NCBI GenBank assembly: GCA_044226865.1
Contig: JBGAGE010000002.1
Location: 310,001 to 374,000, forward strand
Reading direction: 5' to 3'
DNA length: 64,000 nucleotides
From: TMP-86 sp044226865
Lineage (GTDB): Bacteria > Pseudomonadota > Gammaproteobacteria > Steroidobacterales > Steroidobacteraceae
The notes under the pieces: generated by a model
What the model saw: only the letters and a program-made list of their open reading frames with translations
The model's database searches: none
Told to the model about the DNA's origin: nothing
Position numbers and translations under genes: made by a program
Shown: positions 32,753 to 41,495 of the stretch, piece by piece
How positions within the stretch are numbered: position 1 is the first letter of the stretch
Layout: every line of letters begins with the position of its first letter

Positions 32753-35299
32753 TCAATGACGGAACAGTCGCATTTTCAAGGATTCCAGGACGATCACACT
32801 GATCAATCCGATCCCCGCAACCGCGAGCACGTCATGTCCATGCAGCGTGCCGAACTTGAAAAGCGCCTGGAGCGGCTGCCAGTACACCGCCAGCGCCAAC
32901 GCGGCGATCACCCCACCGGCAAGCAGCCACAACGCCGTGTTGGGCCGCGTCACGGCCTGCCACCAGGAGCAATCGAACGACCGGTTCACCAGGATCAACT
33001 CCAGATTGATCACGACGAGCGATACGAAGACCAGCGTGCGTAAGTCCGCTTCCGATGCTCCGGCGCGTGATGTACCGACCAACACCCCGGCGAGAATGAC
33101 GAACGCAAGCAGCCCCTGGAGCAAGGCCCACACGAGGCGCCGCCTGAGCAGCAACGGGCTGCCGGGATCGCGCGGCGGGCGGCGCATGACGTTCGGCTCC
33201 TCCCCTTCCGCCTCGAATACCATGGAACACGCGGGGTCGATGATCATTTCGAGAAAAGCGATGTGGATGGGCGTGAGGATCAACGGCAGACCCAGCAGCA
33301 AGGGCAACAAGGCCAGCCCAGCAATCGGGATGTGAACGGCGACGATGTATTCGATGGCCTTGCGCAGGTTGTCGTAGATGCGCCGTCCCAGGCGGATGGT
33401 CCTGACGATGGAGGCGAAGTCATCGTCCAACAGCACGATGGACGAAGCCTCGCGCGCAACGTCGGTACCGCGTGCACCCATGGCGATGCCGATATGGGCG
33501 GCCTTGATGGCCGGCGCATCATTGACACCGTCACCGGTCATCGCCACCACGGCTCCACCCGCTTTCAGGCTTTGCACGATACGCAGCTTCTGTGCCGGGC
33601 GGATTCTCGCGAAGAGGCTGGTGGATGCGATGCGGGCGTTCAACTGCGCGTCGGTCATCGCTTCCAGCTCATCGCCGGAGATCACCACGGAGGCATCGAT
33701 GCCCGCCTGGAGCCCGATGGCACGCGCCGTGGCGGGATAATCCCCCGTGATCATCACCACGCGAATCCCTGCCGAGCGGCATTCCTCGACGGCCGCCTTC
33801 ACGCCCTCGCGCAATGGATCGGCGAAGCCGACCAGCCCCATGAATTCGAAATCGAACCCGCGCAGCGACTCAGGCAGCGGTGCATCGCCTCTCGCCGTCA
33901 TGAGCGGTGAGCGCGCCACGCCGAGCACCCTGACGCCGCGCTCGGCCAACTCATCGGCCTGCGCGCGAATCTGCTCGACCCGCGCGGCCGGCAAGTGGCA
34001 CAGCTCCTCGATCGCCTCCAATGCGCCTTTCACGCAGGCACGAAGGCCTGCGCCGGAGGGCTCCGGGACAACGTGGCCCACCGCCAGCAGGTCCTGGCGC
34101 AAGCCATAGGACTTGAGGGCCACGGGTGCTGCGGCATCGGCGGGCGTAAATCCCGCCATCTGGCGCGCCAGCGCATGCACCGCCAGGTCCATGGGGTCGG
34201 TGGGATCGGTGGCGCTGGCCGCCAGGGCAATCCCCAGCAATTCACGCAATGGGGGGGCCAATCCTGGGGCGGCGGATGGCTCCCACGCGCCACCCGGTGT
34301 GCTCATGAACACCACCGTCATGCGATTTTGCGTGAGCGTGCCCGTCTTGTCAGTGCACAGAACGGTGGTCGCCCCCAAGGCCTCGATGGCCGCTGCGCGG
34401 CGCGTGAGCACCCGGGCGCGTGAAATACGCCAGGCGCCCATGGCCATGAACACCGTCATCACCAGCGGAAATTCCTCGGGCAACAGGGACATACCCAGCG
34501 CAATGCCGCCGAGCATGGCCTCCAGCCACGACCCGCGCAGGACGCCGAACAACAAAAAGGCGATCACGCCCGCCAATGCGCCGGCGATGGCATAGTCGCG
34601 CACCAGCCAGGCGATCTGGCGCTGCAAGTGGGGCTGCTCGGTATCGATCGACGCCAGATGCCTGCCGATGGCGCCCATTTCGCTGTTCGCACCGGTGGCG
34701 GACACGAGCGCCCTTCCAATGCCGCGCACGACCAGGGTACCGGCGTATAGGAAGGGCAGGTCATCGCCACCGGGAACGGCCTCGGACCCACCGTCCGACT
34801 CGTACACCGACATCGCCGACTTGCGGACGGGCACGGACTCGCCGGTCAACAAGGACTCATCCACCAGTACATCGTGCGCGGCGAACAAGGTGGCATCCGC
34901 AGCCACCCGATCGCCCTCACCCACCACGATTACATCGCCGGTCACGACCTCGCGTCCCGGAACCTGCAGCTTTCGACCGTCGCGGATCACCCAGGCCCTG
35001 GGACTGGCGAGATTGCGAAGCGTTTCCAATACGCGCTCGCTGCGGGCTTCCTGGACGATGGTGATGAACACCGAAAAGCAGGCGAAGATCAGCAGCAGAA
35101 TGGACTCGAGCCGATCTCCGAGCATCAGGTAGACCACACCACCAGCGATCAGCAACGCGAACATCGGCTGACGCAGGACGTCGCCGACGATGCGCACGAC
35201 GCCGCGGCGTTCCGACGAGGGCAGTTCATTGAAACCGTCGAGCCGCAGGCGCCGGGCGGCATCGGCCGAACTCAGTCCGGTTTTCAAATCCGTGTTCAT
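32753..35299 (-). CDS. P-type cation-transporting ATPase of uncertain ion specificity
   Basis: An 848-residue P-type ATPase. ATG 35299 is chosen; the codon before it is TTG. The cation-ATPase N-terminal pattern (GLSSADAARRLRLDGFNELP) is followed by the actuator LLTGESVPV, phosphorylation site CTDKTGTLTQNRM, the hinge GDGVNDAPAIKAA and ten TM helices. TM4 has LLPEEFPLVMTVF rather than the PEGLP of calcium pumps, TM5 has AVHIPIAGLALLP, and TM6 has LEMIIDPACSMVFEAE. These ion-site residues mark a bacterial P2-like subgroup whose substrate is, to my knowledge, not settled. It is upstream of the carbonic anhydrase on the same strand (52-bp gap). Confidence 0.85.
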   Translation of the reverse strand: MNTDLKTGLSSADAARRLRLDGFNELPSSERRGVVRIVGDVLRQPMFALLIAGGVVYLMLGDRLESILLLIFACFSVFITIVQEARSERVLETLRNLASPRAWVIRDGRKLQVPGREVVTGDVIVVGEGDRVAADATLFAAHDVLVDESLLTGESVPVRKSAMSVYESDGGSEAVPGGDDLPFLYAGTLVVRGIGRALVSATGANSEMGAIGRHLASIDTEQPHLQRQIAWLVRDYAIAGALAGVIAFLLFGVLRGSWLEAMLGGIALGMSLLPEEFPLVMTVFMAMGAWRISRARVLTRRAAAIEALGATTVLCTDKTGTLTQNRMTVVFMSTPGGAWEPSAAPGLAPPLRELLGIALAASATDPTDPMDLAVHALARQMAGFTPADAAAPVALKSYGLRQDLLAVGHVVPEPSGAGLRACVKGALEAIEELCHLPAARVEQIRAQADELAERGVRVLGVARSPLMTARGDAPLPESLRGFDFEFMGLVGFADPLREGVKAAVEECRSAGIRVVMITGDYPATARAIGLQAGIDASVVISGDELEAMTDAQLNARIASTSLFARIRPAQKLRIVQSLKAGGAVVAMTGDGVNDAPAIKAAHIGIAMGARGTDVAREASSIVLLDDDFASIVRTIRLGRRIYDNLRKAIEYIVAVHIPIAGLALLPLLLGLPLILTPIHIAFLEMIIDPACSMVFEAEGEEPNVMRRPPRDPGSPLLLRRRLVWALLQGLLAFVILAGVLVGTSRAGASEADLRTLVFVSLVVINLELILVNRSFDCSWWQAVTRPNTALWLLAGGVIAALALAVYWQPLQALFKFGTLHGHDVLAVAGIGLISVIVLESLKMRLFRH

Positions 35300-35448
35300 C
35301 AACTCAGCTTGTCGGGTCCGATGCGCTCGAAGATCGAGCTTGCAATTTCGCGCAACTGGGCGAGGATAAACCGATTGAGCGTGGCTGGCGCCGGCAAATG
35401 GGGCCGGCCGTCAACCTCCACCAGATCTACCGGGACTCCGCTTTCGAG

Positions 35449-35952
35449 ATGCAAACATATCAACTCAGCCGTTTGCTGCATTGGCTGTCGGTCGGCCTCG
35501 TGCTGGTGGTCTCGCTGACGGCCTTGTTCGGCGGCATCGATCCACATGGGTCGGGAAACGCAGCGTTTCTCTGGCACAGCTCGCTCGGCATCGTGCTGTA
35601 TCTGCTGACGATGGCGCGCGCGCTGTTGTGGGTGGTTTACCGCCAGGCGCTCCGATCCCAGGGCGACGCCGGGGCCCTCGGCCACATTCCCACGCCCTTG
35701 CGCCTTGCCTTCTATGGATTGTTGATCGCGCTGCCGGCATCAGGCTGGTTCCTCGCTTCCGAGCAAGGCATGAACTCACCGCTCCTGGGCATGCCCGCGC
35801 TGCCGCAGTGGTATCACGAGGGCGCCGCGCCGGCCGCGCACACGGACACCTCGACCATCGTCATGCTTCACGGCGTGCATACGGGACTCGCGGCCGCCCT
35901 TTTCCTGGTGATCGTGGGGCACCTGGTGTATGGCGTACGTCAGTGGAGATGA
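35449..35952 (+). CDS. Cytochrome b561 family protein
   Basis: A 167-residue four-helix membrane protein with the four haem-ligand histidines in place: RLLHWLS (helix 1), WHSSLGIVLY (helix 2), LHGVHTGLA (helix 3) and VGHLVYGV (helix 4). Bacterial b561 (CybB-like) moves electrons from quinol or superoxide in the inner membrane. The start at 35449 gives the family N-terminus (MQTYQLSRLLHW). A longer frame from 35398 is not supported. Its 3' end overlaps the convergent S9 peptidase gene by 13 bp. Confidence 0.85.
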   Translation: MQTYQLSRLLHWLSVGLVLVVSLTALFGGIDPHGSGNAAFLWHSSLGIVLYLLTMARALLWVVYRQALRSQGDAGALGHIPTPLRLAFYGLLIALPASGWFLASEQGMNSPLLGMPALPQWYHEGAAPAAHTDTSTIVMLHGVHTGLAAALFLVIVGHLVYGVRQWR

Positions 35953-37922
35953 GCGTCGAACCACGCGTGCATGCGCGACAGACGGTCACGTTCGAATTCG
36001 TCTGACCAGCCGCCGTGGTGGGTACCCGGATAGACGACGAGCTGGGTGTCCACGCCACGCACCTTCAGCGACTGATAGAAGAGCTCGGCATTGATCACCG
36101 GCACATTCCAATCGTCACGCCCGCCGAAGAAAAGCGTGGGGGTCCGCACCTTGCCCACCTGCCGCAGCGGCGACAGGCGGTCGTACTTGTCCGTGTTTTC
36201 CCACGGAACCCCCAGTTCCCAGTTGTACCATTTCTGATAGATGTCGTGACCGTAGTTGGCGATGATGAGGCTGTGTCCGGCGCCTGAGGCGGCGGCCTTG
36301 AAGCGATCGGTACGGGTAATCACCACATTCGTCATGTATCCGCCATAGGAGTATCCGGTGACGGCCAGGCGTTCCGGGTCGGCAATTCCGAGATCGATCA
36401 CGTGATCGATGGCCGCGATGACGTCCTCGTAGTCCGTCACGCCCCAGCTCTGGTAGATGGCGCGCACGAAATCCTGCCCGCGCCCGGTGGAACCGCGGGG
36501 ATTGGGCTCGACGATGACATAGCCCTGCGCGGCCAGGTATTGGTTGGCGATGTCGTAACCATAGGTGAACTGTCCGACCGGCCCGCCGTGCAGGCTCAGG
36601 ATGGTCGGGTAGCGGCGCCCCGGCACGAAACCGGGGGGCTTGGTGAGGAATGCCTCGATCCTCGTGCCATCCGGGCTCGAGAACTCCAGCTTTTCCTTGC
36701 TGCCGAGCGCGACGCTTCGCAGGAAACCGCCGTTCAGGTCGCTGAGGCGGCGCGCCGTACCCTTCTCGAAGACATGGATTTCCGGAGCATCGTTCATGAG
36801 CTCCACGCGCGCCGCGAGGACACCATTGCCAGCCACGTCGAACGCCGACACCTGGCGCTCTCCCGCGAGCACGGTCTCGAGCGCACCATCGGCTACTCGG
36901 ACCCGCCCGATGTCCACACCGCCCAGCTGTTCGTAGCTGAAGTAGATCCACCGGCCGTCTGCCGAGAAATGCAGATCATTGACCCAGCGATCGAGCTTTT
37001 TCGTCAGGACTCGGGCAGCGGTGCCGTCAGGTGCGATGAGGGCGACCTGCGGCACGCCGTAGACGCCGTCCTCGGCGCTCAGATAAGCGATCCAGCGGCC
37101 GTCCGGGCTGAAGACCGGTGAGGACTTTACCGCCTCGTCGTGCGTCAGGCGGCGCGGCGCCTGGTCCGGTCCAGCGTCCGCGCTCACCAGCCAAAGGTCG
37201 GTCTTGTAGCTCGCATCCGGATCCGCCTCGCGATTGCTGACGAACACGACGCTGCGTCCATCGGCAGACCAGGCCGGCTGCGATTCCGAGTAGATGCCGC
37301 CGGTGACCTGGCGCAGCACGCCGGAGTTCAGATCCAGGATGTACAGGTGCCGCGCATGGTCGGTGGTGATGTAGCCGTCGCGGGCATCTTCCTTGAAATC
37401 CCGCCGGGTGATCACCCAGGGCGAGGAGCGGTTCGTGCCGGCAGGCTCATCGCCCTTCTCTGGTGGACCCCTGAAATTCAACAGCAGTCGCGATTCGTCC
37501 GGCGACAGGTTCAGCGACGCGACGCCGCGCGGCAACTGCGTCAGCTGTTCGGCTTCGCCGAATGCGGCCAGCGACAATCTCCAAAGCTGGCTTTTCCCGG
37601 CGACGCGATCCGATAGGAAATAAAGATACCTGCCATCGCGCGACCAGTAAGGGTCCGAGGCCGACGAACCCGTCGAGGTGATCGCTCGCGGCTTGCCTCC
37701 GCGACTCGGCGTCACGACGATGCGGCCATCCGCCTCGTAGGCGACCTGGGCGCCATCTGGAGACAGGCGCGGCTCACCCGGCTGCTTGATGGCATTGAGG
37801 TCATCGAGCGTGACCGGCCGGCGCGGCGGGGGGAGCGGCGACTGTGCGGCATGCGGAACCGTCGCACCCAGCATAAGCAGGAGAAACATGGCCCACGCTG
37901 CAGGGTTCTTGGCGGGAATCAT
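35940..37922 (-). CDS. Exported S9-family prolyl-oligopeptidase-like peptidase
   Basis: A 660-residue serine peptidase. It starts at ATG 37922 behind GGAGGG (9-base spacing), with signal peptide AWAMFLLLMLGATVPHAA. The N-terminal two-thirds form a beta-propeller with PD40-type repeats (GEPRLSPDGAQVAYEADG, SSPVFSPDGRWIAYLS). The C-terminal alpha/beta-hydrolase domain has the nucleophile GYSYGGYMT, Asp in FGGRDDWNVP and His in GTHHGGWSDEF. It is of the acylaminoacyl-peptidase/DPP type and probably degrades peptides in the periplasm. It is a single gene. Confidence 0.88.
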   Translation of the reverse strand: MIPAKNPAAWAMFLLLMLGATVPHAAQSPLPPPRRPVTLDDLNAIKQPGEPRLSPDGAQVAYEADGRIVVTPSRGGKPRAITSTGSSASDPYWSRDGRYLYFLSDRVAGKSQLWRLSLAAFGEAEQLTQLPRGVASLNLSPDESRLLLNFRGPPEKGDEPAGTNRSSPWVITRRDFKEDARDGYITTDHARHLYILDLNSGVLRQVTGGIYSESQPAWSADGRSVVFVSNREADPDASYKTDLWLVSADAGPDQAPRRLTHDEAVKSSPVFSPDGRWIAYLSAEDGVYGVPQVALIAPDGTAARVLTKKLDRWVNDLHFSADGRWIYFSYEQLGGVDIGRVRVADGALETVLAGERQVSAFDVAGNGVLAARVELMNDAPEIHVFEKGTARRLSDLNGGFLRSVALGSKEKLEFSSPDGTRIEAFLTKPPGFVPGRRYPTILSLHGGPVGQFTYGYDIANQYLAAQGYVIVEPNPRGSTGRGQDFVRAIYQSWGVTDYEDVIAAIDHVIDLGIADPERLAVTGYSYGGYMTNVVITRTDRFKAAASGAGHSLIIANYGHDIYQKWYNWELGVPWENTDKYDRLSPLRQVGKVRTPTLFFGGRDDWNVPVINAELFYQSLKVRGVDTQLVVYPGTHHGGWSDEFERDRLSRMHAWFDAHLH

Positions 37923-38072
37923 TGGTCTATGCCCTCCATGCGATGTCACATCTACGGCCAAGGGTCCGGTGCGCACAACCAGGAAGCGTGCATCTCCTTC
38001 ACTTCCATTGTAGTCCTCCAGGCAAGACAGCACATGCCGGGAACCGGGATTGCCGGCAGCGACCACGTTCCT

Positions 38073-39104
38073 TCAATAGATGGCACCGCGTGAGGAGGTC
38101 ATCTCGCCCGCCTCGACACTCAACGTGTAGGCGATTCCGCCCTCGCCACGCCAGTTGCGGAGATTGAAACGCGCCCCGGGCTGCAAGCGATAAACGTCTA
38201 CGTCACGGATTGTCAGCGGTGAACCTGGCTCACAACGAGTAGCTGGCTGGCCCGCGCTGATCATGTACACGAAGGGCGTCGAGTGGCTTTTCCTGGCCAA
38301 CACCTCCACACTGCCATCGCGGGGGTCGACGTGCACGGCCGTCTCCCGGTCTGCAGCGATCGCACGCGGCGCCTGGCTCCACCCATCGCGCCTCAGGCGA
38401 GCGAGCATGGTCAGCGTGCGCCCCATCCTGTCACGTTCTTTTAAGTGTTGGTCCGTGATCAGGCCCGTGAGAACCGGCAGTCGGATGAAATCCCGGGCCA
38501 GGGTGAGATCCGGCGCATAGGGATCGGCGAGCGCGTGCGCACTCGTCAGGCTTTCCACGCCCAGCGATGAATGCGAGAACTCCCCGAGAATCGCCATCCC
38601 GGCGCTGGTGCCGCCCACGGGCGCGGGCTTCGCCGCGACGGCATTGATCGCCTGTTCGAGGGGAGTTCCTTGCCACAGACGCAGGTAATCGCCCTGATCG
38701 CCCCCGGCGATGAACAATGCCTCGGCATGGCGCACGGTTTGGACCACGAATGCATCCGACGCCGCCTCCCGCGTGGTCACCTCGAGCGTTTCAACGGAGT
38801 CGCAGGCGCAAAGCTTGAAGATGTAGTCGTTGTACGCATCACCGCCGGCCGCCTGGAGCACCACGAAATCCCCGCCGCCGCCCGCGCGCCCCATGCGCAC
38901 GAAGTTCTCATCCACATCATCCCCGCCGCCTTGCATGACGATCAGGCCGCGCGTGGCAGGCTGGACGTCGGCGCGGTTTCCCGTCACGTAATAGCGATAG
39001 CCGACGCCTGTTTGCGCGCCAGCGGTCGCCAAACCGCGGTACGACACCGCCAGCACGGCGAACGCGAACAGCACCAGGTAAGCTGACACGCGGATCGCCG
39101 TCAC
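38073..39104 (-). CDS. S51 (cyanophycinase-like) serine peptidase
   Basis: A ~343-residue protein with an N-terminal membrane anchor or signal (AYLVLFAFAVLAVSYRG). The S51 fold is shown by RGLIVMQGGGDDVDENF, AGGDQGDYLRLW, the nucleophile GGTSAGMAILGEF and DQHLKERDRMGR with His and Glu. Cyanophycinases hydrolyse the Arg-Asp polymer cyanophycin; without a cyanophycin synthetase nearby this may be a general peptidase. The start is uncertain: GTG at 39104 is proposed, GTG 39089 is an alternative, and the frame upstream enters a tRNA gene. It begins 30 bp after that tRNA. Confidence 0.75.
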   Translation of the reverse strand: MTAIRVSAYLVLFAFAVLAVSYRGLATAGAQTGVGYRYYVTGNRADVQPATRGLIVMQGGGDDVDENFVRMGRAGGGGDFVVLQAAGGDAYNDYIFKLCACDSVETLEVTTREAASDAFVVQTVRHAEALFIAGGDQGDYLRLWQGTPLEQAINAVAAKPAPVGGTSAGMAILGEFSHSSLGVESLTSAHALADPYAPDLTLARDFIRLPVLTGLITDQHLKERDRMGRTLTMLARLRRDGWSQAPRAIAADRETAVHVDPRDGSVEVLARKSHSTPFVYMISAGQPATRCEPGSPLTIRDVDVYRLQPGARFNLRNWRGEGGIAYTLSVEAGEMTSSRGAIY

Positions 39105-39134
39105 CCGGTGTCGGCAGCGCGAGGAGCGAGAAGA

Positions 39135-39211
39135 TGGTGGTGAGGGAGGGAGTTGAACCCTCGACCCTGGCGTTATGAATGCCATGCTCTAACCAACTGA
39201 GCTACCTCACC
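39135..39211 (-). tRNA. tRNA-Met (CAT anticodon, elongator type)
   Basis: A 77-nt tRNA on the minus strand with a 7-bp acceptor stem (GGTGAGG with CCTCACC), D-arm GCTCAGTTGGTTAGAGC, anticodon loop TTCATAA, T-arm GAGGG-TTCAACT-CCCTC, and encoded CCA. The anticodon is CAT. The first acceptor pair is G-C, so it is not the initiator type, which has an unpaired 1-72. It could in principle be tRNA-Ile with lysidine-modified C34, but the overall body fits elongator Met. Confidence 0.9.
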
Positions 39212-39226
39212 ACGAGGGGGCCGCGG

Positions 39227-39256
39227 ATTTTCGGGCAAGCGCGCCCCGCCTGTCAA
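39227..39256 (-). promoter_or_regulatory. Sigma-70 promoter of tRNA-Met
   Basis: On the minus strand TTGACA (39256-39251) is followed after 18 bases by GAAAAT (39232-39227). The predicted start is just before the tRNA 5' end, with a GC-rich discriminator (CCGCGGCCCC) typical of stringently controlled stable-RNA promoters. Confidence 0.6.
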
Positions 39257-39463
39257 CCGAAATTGGCGACTGATCTTTAAAAATCAATGGGTTAAGCACA
39301 CACCACCGCGCTCGAGGCGCGCTCCTGCCGAAGTACCGCGATGCGCCGGAGAAAGGCCATTCGAAGAGCGGCGCCGCATCACCCACATCACCAAAAAACC
39401 TAAAGCTTTCCGGCATTTGGACGATAACGGAAGCAACAGGCTCGCTCCAGAACAAGGATTGGG

Positions 39464-39982
39464 ATGTCCATGCAAATCTCCCGGCACGCACGCGGGTTCG
39501 CCCTCATCAGTAGGCCGGGCAAGCCGCACCTCGCACGGACAGGGTTCACCTTGATCGAACTGGTGGTGGTGATCACCCTGCTTGGAATTCTCGCCGCCTT
39601 TGCCGTGCCCCGCTTCATCGCCGTCAACGACAGCGCGGAACGCGCCGACATCGAATCCTTCGTCGGCTCCATCCGCAGCGCCCGCATGCTCGCCTTCGCC
39701 GATTTCAAGACGCGCGGCACTCTGCCCGCGGGGTACCTCGGACCGCAGAGCTTCACCCTGTACAACCTGACGCGTTGCGATGCGAACGAACCGGTCGCCT
39801 ACGACCCTTCCACTCCCGGCGGGCACTACGTGGGGCTGTCCTCGCTGCGTTCGGCCGTGTTCCAGGATCCGGACCAGACGGCGTGCTCCTCGAACACGAT
39901 TCAATTCATCACCAAGAGCGGCCGCACCGTGACCATCAACGGCGGCGCGGCAGTGACCTGGAATGCGAATCCGGTTTACTAG
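39464..39982 (+). CDS. MshA-like type IV prepilin (extra pilin)
   Basis: A 172-residue prepilin. A long basic leader (26 residues) ends in TG before FTLIELVVVITLLGILAAFA and PRFIAV, the class III signal cleaved and N-methylated by a prepilin peptidase. The helix is nearly identical to that of mshA in this window, and RADIESFVGSIRSARML continues the MshA-like pattern. The body has two cysteines, RCDANE and ACSSN. It is in the opposite direction to the msh locus, 3.2 kb beyond mshQ. AAGGA lies ~7 bases before the first ATG. The stop overlaps the next gene by 20 bp. Confidence 0.85.
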   Translation: MSMQISRHARGFALISRPGKPHLARTGFTLIELVVVITLLGILAAFAVPRFIAVNDSAERADIESFVGSIRSARMLAFADFKTRGTLPAGYLGPQSFTLYNLTRCDANEPVAYDPSTPGGHYVGLSSLRSAVFQDPDQTACSSNTIQFITKSGRTVTINGGAAVTWNANPVY

Positions 39983-41489
39983 GACGAGTGTCGCGCCGTC
40001 GATCGCAGCCGCATCCATCCTGGCCGCCATCGCGGTGGCGTGCCTGCCGACTGTCAGGGTCCTCGCCAAGCAACTCTGCGACCCCATCGCGCATGCCACC
40101 TCCGGCGGCGCGGCGCTCTATACGCTGCTGTTCATCGCCGCGACCGCCCTGGTGATGACGCGCCGCGCGAGCGCGGCAGATCACACCACACCGTCATCCG
40201 GGTTCGTACTGCTGGGTACGCTGCTGGTCGGCAACGCCCTCAACACGCTTGCGCATGCGTTGGCGCTGCGCGCCATGGGACTGCCCGTCACGCTACCGGT
40301 GTACCAATGGTCGGGCACCGACAACACCTATTCGTACCTGTTCCACAGTCATGCAGGCAAGGCCGCGCTCACCGCAGCGCTGTCGGGACTAGCCGGGCCT
40401 CTCACGCTGGACGTCGGGCAGGGCTGGGGCGCCACGCTGCCCTCGTGGGTGGCCGCCGCCTGCGGTGTCGCGTTGGCAATGGCGCTGGCGCTGTACCTGG
40501 GCTCGCTTCGCGGGCTGACGGCGCGCTTCGGTAACAATGCATGGGTAACGGTCTTGTACGCGCTCGCCGTGCTCAACGCCGCCAAGGGCGTGGCCGACGG
40601 CGGCCTGCTTTCCTACCGCGTGCTCCCCTCGCTGATCGTTATCGCCGCCCTGGCCAGCACGCGTGACTGCCGGCAGATGGCGCAACGCACGCCGGCCTGG
40701 CTGGCCGGTGGCGGCGCGCTGCTCGGCGCCTACCTGCTGCTGTGGAGATCGCTGTCGCCCGCGGAGGCATCCGAGCCCTGCGCCGCGTTCTTTGCCTATA
40801 TCGCGCTGCTGAGCGTGCCAGCGCTGCTGGCGTGGAAGCCCTTCGATACGCTGCGCGAGCAGTGCGTGCGCCCTGCCCTGCATGCCGCCGTGCTGGTGGT
40901 GGCGTTGAGCGTGGTCGCACAGCAATACAGCGCCGATGCACGCGACGGCACCGGCCTGTTGTGGAAACCGCTGCCCGACGGCTATCGCGCCTTGTACGTC
41001 GACCCCGACTCGCTGGGAACGAGTGCTTGGGACATCGGCGGCCAACGCCCCCTCGATGTTTATCTGCGAGCCGGCGACGACCCGCTCAAGCCACGCCATG
41101 TGCTGCTCATCGGCAGCGCGCAGGCCCCGCCGGCGGAATTTGCGCTCGCCATCCTTGGCGGCAGCGAGGGCACCGCCGCACGCACCACGCTTGCCACGCC
41201 GCCGTGGCGCCTGCGCGCCAGCGGCATCCGCACGCGCCGCGACGACCTGCGCATCGTCGCGCTCAGCGCCGCCACGCCCGCGCTTGCCGGCGCCTTCGCC
41301 GCCGCCGGCCAACTGGCGCAGAACAACTACTACTGCCTGCTGCACGGCCTGTCGGCGCAGCTGCGCGCAGCCGGCCTTGCGAGCTTCACGCTGGCGCCCT
41401 TGCGCGATGCGGCCGATCTGGACAGCGTTCTCCACGGTGCCGCCGAGCGCAGGTTGAGCGCCGGCAACGTGCGCCCACGCCTGCCTTAA
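39963..41489 (+). CDS. Polytopic membrane protein of unknown function
   Basis: A 508-residue protein. Residues ~10-330 contain about nine hydrophobic helices (SIAAASILAAIAVACLP, LYTLLFIAATALVM, FVLLGTLLVGNALNTLAHAL and others), with a loop YQWSGTDNTYSYLFHSHAGK. The remaining ~180 residues are soluble and probably periplasmic (ALYVDPDSLGTSAWDIGG, NNYYCLLHGLSAQLRAAG). It resembles glycosyltransferase-C or O-antigen-ligase-like topology only in outline; I do not recognise a family. It overlaps the extra pilin gene by 20 bp and is followed after 6 bp by the EAL-HDOD gene, so the three are probably one operon. Confidence 0.7.
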   Translation: MRIRFTRTSVAPSIAAASILAAIAVACLPTVRVLAKQLCDPIAHATSGGAALYTLLFIAATALVMTRRASAADHTTPSSGFVLLGTLLVGNALNTLAHALALRAMGLPVTLPVYQWSGTDNTYSYLFHSHAGKAALTAALSGLAGPLTLDVGQGWGATLPSWVAAACGVALAMALALYLGSLRGLTARFGNNAWVTVLYALAVLNAAKGVADGGLLSYRVLPSLIVIAALASTRDCRQMAQRTPAWLAGGGALLGAYLLLWRSLSPAEASEPCAAFFAYIALLSVPALLAWKPFDTLREQCVRPALHAAVLVVALSVVAQQYSADARDGTGLLWKPLPDGYRALYVDPDSLGTSAWDIGGQRPLDVYLRAGDDPLKPRHVLLIGSAQAPPAEFALAILGGSEGTAARTTLATPPWRLRASGIRTRRDDLRIVALSAATPALAGAFAAAGQLAQNNYYCLLHGLSAQLRAAGLASFTLAPLRDAADLDSVLHGAAERRLSAGNVRPRLP

Positions 41490-41495
41490 GCCATC

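Noticed and set aside
38073..39185. Extended N-terminus of the S51 peptidase to 39185
   Set aside because: It would overlap the tRNA-Met gene and add non-family residues; the shorter GTG start is used.
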